Below, piece by piece: positions 41,798 to 47,735 of a DNA stretch of 47,735 bases; position 1 is the first letter of the stretch; every line of letters begins with the position of its first letter. The DNA comes from Candidatus Methylomirabilota bacterium (GTDB lineage: Bacteria > Methylomirabilota > Methylomirabilia > Rokubacteriales > CSP1-6): the NCBI GenBank assembly GCA_036001065.1, contig DASYUQ010000003.1:1-47735 (forward strand), written 5' to 3'. The notes below the pieces were generated by a model. The model ran no database searches, had not been told where the DNA came from, and saw only the letters and a list, made by a program, of their open reading frames with translations. Both the position numbers and the translations under genes were made by a program.

Positions 41798-42741
41798 TCG
41801 ATGCCCTGGCGACGGTAGTAGTCGGTGAACCACTGAGGGTCGGTGCGGAACTCGACCAGACCGTCGGGACGAATGCGCGCGGTGGCACGCCGCGACGACA
41901 GACAGAAGCTGTGCATGGCGATCGGCATCCCGCCGGTGTGCGAGTACGCCACCTCGATGTGGGTGGCCACGACCAGCGAGCTGCCGGCGAAGCCCATGGC
42001 CCCGATGCCGATGTAGTTGCCCAGCCGCGTCAGCTCCTCCTCGAGCTTGGCGATCGCGGGATCGGGGTTGCGGCTGCCGACCACCCGCAGGCAGGCCGCC
42101 TCCTTGCCGAGCCGGACGCAGGTGTCCTTGGAGCCGCCGATGCCGACGCCGACGATCGCCGGCTGGCAGGCGAGCCCCCGGCGACCGAACTCCACCAGCG
42201 TGTCGATGAAGAAGCGCTTGATGCCGCCGATCCCGTCGCTGGGGAAGAGCATGCGGTAGTCGGAGCCGAAGAGGCCGCCCTTGTGGACGGTGGTGAGGTC
42301 GATGAACTCCCCGCCGGGCTCGAACGCGTACGTGACCTCGGGCGCGTGCATCCCCACGTTGTTGTTGTGATCCACCCGGGTCAGCGGATGCACGCGGTTC
42401 GGGCGGAGCGGGATGGTGGCGGTGGCCTCGGCCGTCGCTTTGCGGAGCGCGCGCTCGAGGGCCACGAACCCACCCTCGATCGCCGCCTCGTTACCGACGC
42501 GGACGTAGTAGCGCGGCAGGCCCGTGTCGGCGCACATCGGCCGCCGCTCGGCGGTGGCCAGCTCCCAGTTCGCCAGCATCTCGGTGAGCACGAAGCGCGC
42601 GAGCTTGTTCTGCTCGGCGTCGCGCGCCCGGCGGACGCCCTCGCGGTAGTCCGGCGGGATGTCGATGGCCGCCCGGGCCGTGAGCTCGCGGGCAGTGTCC
42701 TCGATCAGCTTGACCGGGATGGGTCGCGCCATGGATGCCAC
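41794..42741 (-). CDS. Class I hydro-lyase (fumarase / L-tartrate dehydratase type), alpha subunit
   Basis: A 315-residue protein with three cysteines placed as the cluster ligands of the family: C70 (R-P-M-C-A-D-T-G), C192 (L-A-C-Q-P-A-I-V-G-V-G-I-G-G-S) and C280 (M-H-S-F-C-L-S-S-R-R). It also has H-P-L-T-R-V-D and T-V-H-K-G-G-L-F-G-S. It binds the catalytic [4Fe-4S] cluster; an open iron site makes such enzymes sensitive to oxidants. The beta chain is coupled downstream. An upstream 22-bp hairpin separates it from the amidase gene. ATG 42741; an internal ATG at 42732 is possible. Confidence 0.9.
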   Translation of the reverse strand: MASMARPIPVKLIEDTARELTARAAIDIPPDYREGVRRARDAEQNKLARFVLTEMLANWELATAERRPMCADTGLPRYYVRVGNEAAIEGGFVALERALRKATAEATATIPLRPNRVHPLTRVDHNNNVGMHAPEVTYAFEPGGEFIDLTTVHKGGLFGSDYRMLFPSDGIGGIKRFFIDTLVEFGRRGLACQPAIVGVGIGGSKDTCVRLGKEAACLRVVGSRNPDPAIAKLEEELTRLGNYIGIGAMGFAGSSLVVATHIEVAYSHTGGMPIAMHSFCLSSRRATARIRPDGLVEFRTDPQWFTDYYRRQGIE

Positions 42742-42783
42742 CCTAGCCCCCCGGACATCTCGCCGTCAACCCACCCACCCGGT

Positions 42784-42858
42784 GTGAGGTGGGGGCGGGG
42801 TAGGGCTCCTCGCTTCGAAAAGCAACTCGCTCGGAACCCTACCCCGCCCCCACCTCAC
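42784..42858. repeat. Perfect 22-bp inverted repeat with 31-base loop
   Basis: The left arm (42784-42805) begins GTGAGGTGGGGGCGGGG. The right arm (42837-42858) is its exact reverse complement and includes the TGA stop of the amidase gene. The loop contains a smaller GCTT-CGAA-AAGC stem. It lies between amidase and hydro-lyase genes of the same strand and could stop or stabilise transcripts; there is no T tract. The perfect arms suggest recent origin or conversion, possibly another short mobile repeat. Confidence 0.75.
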
Positions 42859-44285
42859 GCAGCGAGCGGTGGGCGGCGGGAGGCCCAGGGGCGCGCCGCT
42901 TCCAGCTGGGCGGCCAGCCGGAAGAGCGTGGCTTCATCGCCGAAGCGTCCCACCCAGTGCGTGCCGATCGGCAGGCCGTCCGCATTCCAGAAGAGCGGGA
43001 CGGACATCGCCGGCTGTCCCGTCGCGTTGCAGATGGGCGTGAAGGGCACGAACATCCCGGCTCGCGCGAGCGCGGAGATCGGGTTGTCGGGCTCGGCGTC
43101 GAAGCTGCCCAGCGCCGGCGGCGGCTCGGCCACGGTCGGCGTGAGCCACACGTCGTGCGCCGCGAAGAAGCGGGCCACGTCGCGGGCGACGCGCTGGAGC
43201 GTGGCGATGGCGCCCAGGTACGTCGCCGCGGTCTGGACACGTCCCAGCCCGTAGAGCGCCCACGTGAACGGCTCGACATCGTCGGCGCTGGGCGCACGGC
43301 CCACCGCCCCGGCTAGCGAATCGACCATCCACGCGCAACCGGCCGACCAGAGGGTGATGAACGACTGGGTCAAGAGATCGCCGTCCACGGACGGCGCCGC
43401 TTCCATCACCTCGTGGCCGAGCGAGGCGGCCAGCCGGGCGGCGTCGTGGACGGCGGCGGCGCAGTCCGGGTGCACCGGCGCCCTGGTCGCCGCCGTCGTC
43501 GTGAACGCGATGCGGAGCCGGCCGGGATCGGCACCCACCTCCCGGGCGAAGGGGCGCGCCGGCGGCGGTGCCCAGTAGGGATCGCCGACATCGGGGCCGG
43601 CGGTGGCATCGAGCAGCGCGGCGCTGTCGCGCACCGAGCGCGTCAGCGCGTGCTCCACGACCAGCCCGCTCATGACGTCGCCGATGCTCGGCCCCAGGGG
43701 ATTGCGGCCCCGCGTGGGCTTGAGCCCGAAGAGCCCGCAGCAGGAGGCGGGGATCCTGATGGAGCCGCCGCCATCGTTGCCATGGGCGAAGGGGACCAGG
43801 CCGGCAGCCACCGCCGCCGCCGCGCCACCGCTGGAGCCGCCCGGCGTGCGACCGAGATCCCAGGGATTGCGGCAGGGGCCGAAGAGCTGCGGCTCGGTCG
43901 TCGGCAGCAGACCGAGCTCCGGCGTGTTGGTCTTGCCGACGATGATCAGCCCGGCCCGCTTGAACCGGAGGACCAGCTCGCTGTCGTAGGGCGGCACGAA
44001 GTCGCGCAGCAACCGCGAGCCCCACGTCATCCGCGCGCCGGCGCAGGCCGCCACCAGATCCTTGAGCAGGAAGGGCACGCCGGCGAACGGCCCGCTCGCT
44101 TCCCCCTGCGCCGCCCGGCGGGCGGCGTCGTACATGGGCGTCACGACCGCGTTGAGCGTCGGATTGAGGCGCTCGATCCGCTCGATCGCCGCGTCCACCA
44201 GCTCGATCGGCTTCACCTGCCCGGCCCGCACCGACTCCGCCAGCGCCGTCGCGTCGAGGAATGTCAGCTCGTCCAGCATCGCCAT
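42855..44285 (-). CDS. Amidase-signature-family hydrolase
   Basis: A 476-residue enzyme with the Ser-cisSer-Lys triad visible: K75 (F-L-L-K-D-L), S151 (T-P-G-G-S-S-G-G) and S175 (D-G-G-G-S-I-R-I-P). It is closer in layout to cyclic-imide and aminohexanoate-type amidases than to GatA; no gatB or gatC is nearby. It hydrolyses an amide or ester; the substrate is unknown. The ATG at 44285 (M-A-M-L-D-E) follows GGGGAGATGAGG and overlaps the MFS gene by 22 bases, so it is the last gene of the arsenic-headed operon. Confidence 0.88.
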   Translation of the reverse strand: MAMLDELTFLDATALAESVRAGQVKPIELVDAAIERIERLNPTLNAVVTPMYDAARRAAQGEASGPFAGVPFLLKDLVAACAGARMTWGSRLLRDFVPPYDSELVLRFKRAGLIIVGKTNTPELGLLPTTEPQLFGPCRNPWDLGRTPGGSSGGAAAAVAAGLVPFAHGNDGGGSIRIPASCCGLFGLKPTRGRNPLGPSIGDVMSGLVVEHALTRSVRDSAALLDATAGPDVGDPYWAPPPARPFAREVGADPGRLRIAFTTTAATRAPVHPDCAAAVHDAARLAASLGHEVMEAAPSVDGDLLTQSFITLWSAGCAWMVDSLAGAVGRAPSADDVEPFTWALYGLGRVQTAATYLGAIATLQRVARDVARFFAAHDVWLTPTVAEPPPALGSFDAEPDNPISALARAGMFVPFTPICNATGQPAMSVPLFWNADGLPIGTHWVGRFGDEATLFRLAAQLEAARPWASRRPPLAA

Positions 44286-45520
44286 CGCCTCATCTCCCCT
44301 TGGGCGCCTCCCGTCGGCACCCGTGGCAGTCCGTACGCGCAGATCGTGGCGCCGAGGCCGCCGAGGCCCAGCGTGACGAACCCCCAGCCCCATGCGGTCG
44401 GCGTCAGGCCCGGCGGGTTCGTGGCGTCGAGGACGGCGCCGAACGCCAGCGGCGCGATCGCTCCCGCCCCGAACCCCAGCAGCGACCGAAGGGCCAGGGC
44501 CGAGCCAAGGTACGGCGCGCGCACCGCCTCCGTCAACGCCGTCGAGAGCACCGGGGAGTCGCCCAGGGCCGTGAAGCCGTAGAGCGCCCCGACGGCGATG
44601 ATGAGCCCGGCCGGCCAGCCGATCAGCCAGCCGAAGACGAACGAGCACGCGGCGCTGGTCGCCGCGACTACGAGCAGCACGATGCGGCGGCCCAGGCGAT
44701 CGGACAGGCGGCCCATCGACGACGACGCGATGAGCCCCATCACGTGGAAGCTCGCCGAGACGTAGGCGCCGAGGGCGACCGCCTGGACGCCGGCCACCCC
44801 GGCCACGGCCAGGGCGGCGGCGACGAAGGCCGGCGTCCACGCCCACATCCCCAGCAGCTCCCAGGAGTGGAAGGTATAGCCGAGCATCAGTCGCATGGCC
44901 GGTCCGTTGCCGAGCACTTCCGTCCCGAAGCGGACGCCCCGGGCGCGCTCGTGCACGACGTTCGACGTCGTGCGGAGCGCCAGCCAGGCCAGCAGCACGG
45001 CCACCAGCGGACCGCACGCGGTGAGCAGGAAGGCCAGCGGGTAGCCCCCCGTCCGCAACGCCGCCCCCGACACCAGCAGCGACAGCGCGTAGCCGAGCGA
45101 GGAGCTGGCCAGCAGCCAGCCGACGGCCGCCCCCCGCCGGTTCGGCGGATAGCGATCGGCGAAGAGCATGATCGCGGTGGTGTAGGTGCCGCCCTGGGAG
45201 ATCGCGACCAGTGTGTAGAGCGCGAGGCCCGTCAGGTACGAGCGGGCGAGGAGCGCGAAGGCCAGCGCCGCGCCGGCGGAGAGCCAGCCCGACCAGAGGA
45301 AGACGCGCCGGGCCCCCACCCGGTCGGCCAGCGAGGAGAAGCACATGAGCGAGACGGCATAGCCGAGCTGGAACCCGGTGGAGATGGAGCCGGCCTCGGT
45401 CGCCGACATCCCCCACGCGCCCCGGAGCACCGGCAGCGTCGCCGCGTACGTCTGGAACACCAGCATGTTGAAGGTGCGCGACGCGCACAGCGTGAGGAGC
45501 CACGCGTCCAGGCGGCTCAC
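44264..45520 (-). CDS. MFS transporter
   Basis: A 418-residue protein with 12 predicted transmembrane helices and the MFS loop motifs D-R-V-G-A-R-R-V-F between helices 2 and 3 and [10 protein letters not shown] between helices 8 and 9. The GTG at 45520 overlaps the TGA of the preceding gene (GTGA); in-frame codons upstream of it read as non-coding. Direction and substrate cannot be read from sequence. Its place behind arsR-arsM-arsI makes export of an arsenical or a related compound a possibility, but the amidase next to it would also fit uptake of an amide. Confidence 0.87.
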   Translation of the reverse strand: MSRLDAWLLTLCASRTFNMLVFQTYAATLPVLRGAWGMSATEAGSISTGFQLGYAVSLMCFSSLADRVGARRVFLWSGWLSAGAALAFALLARSYLTGLALYTLVAISQGGTYTTAIMLFADRYPPNRRGAAVGWLLASSSLGYALSLLVSGAALRTGGYPLAFLLTACGPLVAVLLAWLALRTTSNVVHERARGVRFGTEVLGNGPAMRLMLGYTFHSWELLGMWAWTPAFVAAALAVAGVAGVQAVALGAYVSASFHVMGLIASSSMGRLSDRLGRRIVLLVVAATSAACSFVFGWLIGWPAGLIIAVGALYGFTALGDSPVLSTALTEAVRAPYLGSALALRSLLGFGAGAIAPLAFGAVLDATNPPGLTPTAWGWGFVTLGLGGLGATICAYGLPRVPTGGAQGEMRRWRCWTS

Positions 45521-45801
45521 GAATGCCGGAAGGCCAGCCCGATGAACTCCGGGAAGCGATCCTCCAGCTCGGCCACGACCGCGTCGGCGACCTGCGGCGC
45601 CGGTCCCGGCCGCTGCTGCGCCTCGCTGCGGCTCCATTGCTCGATGTAGGCATCGGCCTCGTGCAGCCCGAGCTGCATCGCCGCCGAGTCGATCAGCATC
45701 TGGAAGCGCTCGGAGAGCTCGCGGGTGACGGTCTCCCTCTCGTCGCGGACCTCGACGCTCGCGGGAATCCCCCGCCAGGCGATGATCTGGTACGTGGCCA
45801 T
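45517..45801 (-). CDS. PF13769-like small protein (so-called virulence factor family)
   Basis: A 94-residue cytosolic protein: [16 protein letters not shown] at the N-terminus, then [16 protein letters not shown] and a D-A-Y-I-E-Q-W segment. These match my memory of PF13769, whose virulence name has little support in free-living bacteria. The function is unknown. It is 15 bases after the MoaD-like gene and coupled to the MFS gene, which suggests a shared pathway with a ubiquitin-like sulfur carrier. Confidence 0.65.
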   Translation of the reverse strand: MATYQIIAWRGIPASVEVRDERETVTRELSERFQMLIDSAAMQLGLHEADAYIEQWSRSEAQQRPGPAPQVADAVVAELEDRFPEFIGLAFRHS

Positions 45802-45816
45802 GGGCGCGGCGGGTGC

Positions 45817-46134
45817 TCAGCCGCCCATGTACTGCCCGAGGAGCGTGATGCGGTCGCCCCGCCCCACGCGCGAGTCGAGCCCGTGGCTGACCCCCAGCAC
45901 GGCGTCGTTCACCAGCACCTCGATGTGCTCGCCGATCTCGTTGCCGTGCCAGAGCGCCGCCTGCAGCTCGGGGAAGCGCCCCGAGAGGCCGGCCAGCACC
46001 GAGCGCACGGTGGCGCCGCCGGTGAGGGGCTCCTCGAAGATCTGCCGGCCCGTCCCCTCGCCCCCGGTGAACTTGGTCACCCAGCTGACGACCTCGACGG
46101 GAATGGTCGCCGTGGCCGTGTCGACGCGGCTCAC
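45817..46134 (-). CDS. MoaD/ThiS-like ubiquitin-fold protein
   Basis: A 105-residue protein with a beta-grasp pattern and the C-terminal Gly-Gly (L-G-Q-Y-M-G-G) needed for adenylation and thiocarboxylate formation. Segments G-A-T-V-R-S-V-L-A-G-L, V-L-V-N-D and R-V-G-R-G-D-R-I-T-L-L match MoaD. The GTG at 46134 overlaps the arsI stop (GTGA); it is preferred over an ATG at 46185 inside arsI. No MoaE, MoeB or ThiF is in the window. Its presence in an arsenic operon is unexpected; sulfur donation (for example toward thioarsenicals) is pure speculation. Confidence 0.82.
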   Translation of the reverse strand: MSRVDTATATIPVEVVSWVTKFTGGEGTGRQIFEEPLTGGATVRSVLAGLSGRFPELQAALWHGNEIGEHIEVLVNDAVLGVSHGLDSRVGRGDRITLLGQYMGG

Positions 46135-46595
46135 GTCGTCGACGGCGCGCAGCAGGCGCTCGGCTTCAGGAGGTCGAGGCCGCACCCCGACGGGGTGACG
46201 GCGGGCGACTCGTCCTCCAGATCGTGATTGAGCACGTAAACCTCCCAGTCCACGCCGTCGGGGTCCTGCACCCAGAACTTGTCCTGGTTGGCGTGGCAGC
46301 AGTCGACGCCGAACTCCTCGCGCACGGGCAGCCCCGCCGCCTGCACCCGCTGGAGCTGGCGGACGACCTCCTCGCGCGTGTCGACCTGGAGGCCGATGTG
46401 GTCCACCGAGCCCCGCCCGGGGCCGGGCTGACCGTCGGCGAGGACGAGGTTGAGCGGGCCGAACTCGGGCAGGAACTTCACGTAGCCGGGCTTCACCTTC
46501 ACCGGGGTCACGCCCAGGAACCGCTCGTAGAACCGCCGGCTCTTCTCGAGATCGGACACCGTCATGTGGATGTGCACGCGCGGCACGGTGGTCAT
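46131..46595 (-). CDS. arsI: ArsI-like C-As lyase (vicinal oxygen chelate family)
   Basis: A 154-residue protein with the glyoxalase/VOC fold: V-H-I-H-M-T-V-S-D-L-E-K-S at the start (metal His 8 or 10), V-D-H-I-G-L-Q-V-D (H66) and W-E-V-Y-V (E118). The vicinal pair C99-C100 in F-G-V-D-C-C-H-A-N-Q-D-K-F-W-V matches the arsenic-binding pair of ArsI, the iron-dependent dioxygenase that cleaves methyl-As(III) and aromatic arsenicals. The ATG overlaps the arsM stop (ATGA). Coupling to arsM means the cell both methylates and demethylates arsenic. The C-terminal tail has a second Cys pair. Confidence 0.88.
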   Translation of the reverse strand: MTTVPRVHIHMTVSDLEKSRRFYERFLGVTPVKVKPGYVKFLPEFGPLNLVLADGQPGPGRGSVDHIGLQVDTREEVVRQLQRVQAAGLPVREEFGVDCCHANQDKFWVQDPDGVDWEVYVLNHDLEDESPAVTPSGCGLDLLKPSACCAPSTT

Positions 46596-47410
46596 GGCTG
46601 TCCCCTCTCCTTCGGCTTGCGCGCTCGGACGAACGCGCTCATGAATGTACCATCCAGGGCGGGCGCCAGCGCGTCCACATCGAAGCCGGCGCCGGCCAGA
46701 ATCTCCCGGGCGTCCTCCACGCGGTAGACGCGGGTGGGCTCGACCTCGATCTCCACGAATCCAGCCTTCGCCAGCTTGGCCCGGTACGCCGCCTCGTCGA
46801 GGGCACCGGCCACGCACCCGATCCAGAGCTCCACGCTGCGACGGATCTCGGGCGCCACCGGCCCCCGCACCACGATGTCGGACACGGCGAAGCGCCCGCC
46901 CCGCCGGAGCACGCGGAAGGCTTCGGCCAGCACGCGATCCTTGTCGGGTGAGAGGTTGATCACACAGTTGGAGATCACGACGTCGACGCTGGCGTCGGGC
47001 AGCGGGATCTGCTCCATCTCGCCCTTGAGGAACGCCGCGTTGGTCACGCCGGCGCGGGCGGCGTTGGCCCAGGCCAGCGCCAGCATCTCGTCCGTCATGT
47101 CGAGCCCGTAGGCCTGGCCGGCCGGGCCCACCCGGCGGGCCGAGAGCAGGACGTCGATGCCGCCGCCGGAACCGAGGTCGAGCACCACCTCGCCCGGGTG
47201 GAGCGCGGCCAGCGCGGTGGGGTTGCCGCAGCCCAGCGAGGCGGCCACCGCCTCGGCCGGCAGGCCCGCCGTTTCGCCGGCCGCGTAGAGGTCCCGGGTG
47301 ACGGGATCGCAGCCCCCGTCGCCGCCGCCGCACGACACGGCGCCGCCGGTCACCCGCAGCGCGGCCTGACGGTACTTCTCCTTCACGACCGCCTTGATCT
47401 CGTCGCGCAC
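46592..47410 (-). CDS. arsM: Arsenite S-adenosylmethionine methyltransferase ArsM
   Basis: A 272-residue methyltransferase with SAM motif [11 protein letters not shown] and the three conserved arsenic-binding cysteines C61 (S-L-G-C-G-N-P), C149 (S-N-C-V-I-N-L-S) and C199 (W-I-G-C-V-A-G-A). Two more cysteines are at 27 and 34. It methylates As(III) to mono-, di- and trimethyl forms. The GTG at 47410 follows GGGGAGGAAAG and lies 16 bases after arsR. Glycine-rich C-G-G-G-D-G-G-C near the N-terminus is common in this group. Confidence 0.95.
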   Translation of the reverse strand: MRDEIKAVVKEKYRQAALRVTGGAVSCGGGDGGCDPVTRDLYAAGETAGLPAEAVAASLGCGNPTALAALHPGEVVLDLGSGGGIDVLLSARRVGPAGQAYGLDMTDEMLALAWANAARAGVTNAAFLKGEMEQIPLPDASVDVVISNCVINLSPDKDRVLAEAFRVLRRGGRFAVSDIVVRGPVAPEIRRSVELWIGCVAGALDEAAYRAKLAKAGFVEIEVEPTRVYRVEDAREILAGAGFDVDALAPALDGTFMSAFVRARKPKERGQP

Positions 47411-47426
47411 GGTTCTTTCCTCCCCG

Positions 47427-47726
47427 TCAGCAGCACGCGGTGAGCAGCCGGACCAGGTCCGACACCGTCTCCGGCCGCACCGAGTAGTAGATGAAGCGCT
47501 CCTCCTTGCGGCTGTGGAGCAGGCCGGCCCGGCGCAGGAGGTCGAGGTGATGGGAGAGCGTGGGCCCGGGGATCTCCAGCTCGGCCTGGATCTCACCGGC
47601 CGGTACCTCCCGCCCCGCCCGGACCAGGAAGAAGAAGATCTGCAGGCGCGTGAGGTGGGCCAGGGCCTTGAAGGCCTCCACATGCTCCTCGCGGGCCTGC
47701 AGTCGGGCCAGCGGCAGCGTTTTCAT
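47427..47726 (-). CDS. arsR: ArsR-family winged-helix repressor
   Basis: A 99-residue regulator with winged helix: A-L-A-H-L-T-R-L-Q-I-F-F-F-L, recognition helix P-G-P-T-L-S-H-H-L-D-L-L-R-R-A-G-L-L, and wing E-E-R-F-I-Y-Y-S-V. The classic alpha-3 metal motif (C-V-C) is absent. Instead a vicinal Cys pair ends the protein (L-T-A-C98-C99), a possible As(III) site at the C-terminus. It is the first gene of the operon running to 42855; only nine bases of its upstream region are in the window, so its operator cannot be judged. Confidence 0.92.
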   Translation of the reverse strand: MKTLPLARLQAREEHVEAFKALAHLTRLQIFFFLVRAGREVPAGEIQAELEIPGPTLSHHLDLLRRAGLLHSRKEERFIYYSVRPETVSDLVRLLTACC

Positions 47727-47735
47727 ACTTCGAAG

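Noticed and set aside
40162-47726. A single arsenosugar pathway joining the TIGR04282-type gene with arsM
   Set aside because: The two lie in convergent operons separated by a mobile element, the hydro-lyase genes and the amidase/MFS genes. Neither radical SAM protein resembles ArsS to me, so the shared arsenosugar label is not enough.

Overview
The window is a GC-rich bacterial chromosome segment with dense, overlapping operons (many ATGA, GTGA and TGATG junctions) and frequent GTG starts. There is no tRNA, rRNA, phage or transposase gene. The gene mix fits an environmental, metabolically versatile bacterium, and my best guess is the Rokubacteria/Methylomirabilota group. It includes selenoproteins with in-frame TGA, a B12/radical SAM hopanoid methylase-like protein, B12-dependent methionine synthase, CaiB-type CoA transferase, multihaem cytochrome c and arsenic methylation. 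The taxonomy is inference only.

Layout. 1-421: tail of a cardiolipin synthase-like gene, then two tandem 84-bp mobile elements and a two-hairpin repeat. 421-10995: mostly housekeeping and small redox genes (GlsB-like protein, HpnP-like radical SAM, two SDRs, EttA, RNase D, CoA-binding protein, receiver protein, RidA, beta-hydroxyacid dehydrogenase) and an ABC-transporter gene remnant. 11014-16874 (minus): TPP enzyme, then an operon of CoA transferase, UGSC selenoprotein, AhpD-like selenoprotein and retropepsin-like protease. 16894-20295: metH. 20327-23311: small proteins, a hexahaem ActA-like cytochrome and MlaA. 32485-23315 (minus): a run in the order seleno-TlpA, histidine kinase, response regulator, MsrP, [mobile element], MsrQ, phosphonoacetate hydrolase, and a pair of M16 peptidases. 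32701-40848 (plus): a nine-gene operon of glycosyltransferases, two radical SAM/SPASM proteins, DoxX, a dihaem cytochrome and secreted proteins, with no known product. 41102-47726 (minus): a two-subunit class I hydro-lyase, then an arsenic operon (arsR, arsM, arsI) continuing through MoaD-like, PF13769-like, MFS and amidase genes.

Three points stand out. (1) Three genes are split by in-frame TGA at redox-motif cysteine positions, each with a hairpin just downstream. Standard gene calling would break each into two fragments. They encode an AhpD-like CxxU protein, a UGSC protein fused to a large second domain, and a TlpA-like UxxC lipoprotein. (2) A family of small non-autonomous elements begins GTG and ends CAC between duplicated TA dinucleotides in CTAG. 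All insertions in the window lie in CTAG sites that overlap TAG stop codons, so the genes stay intact. One has separated msrP from msrQ and one sits exactly between two convergent genes. (3) The 215-bp gap between the seleno-TlpA/two-component operon and the glycosyltransferase/radical SAM operon holds two copies of TTTGACA-N5-GTGACAA, one facing each operon. Their 11-bp direct-repeat spacing resembles a PhoB/OmpR-type operator, which suggests the two operons share a regulator.
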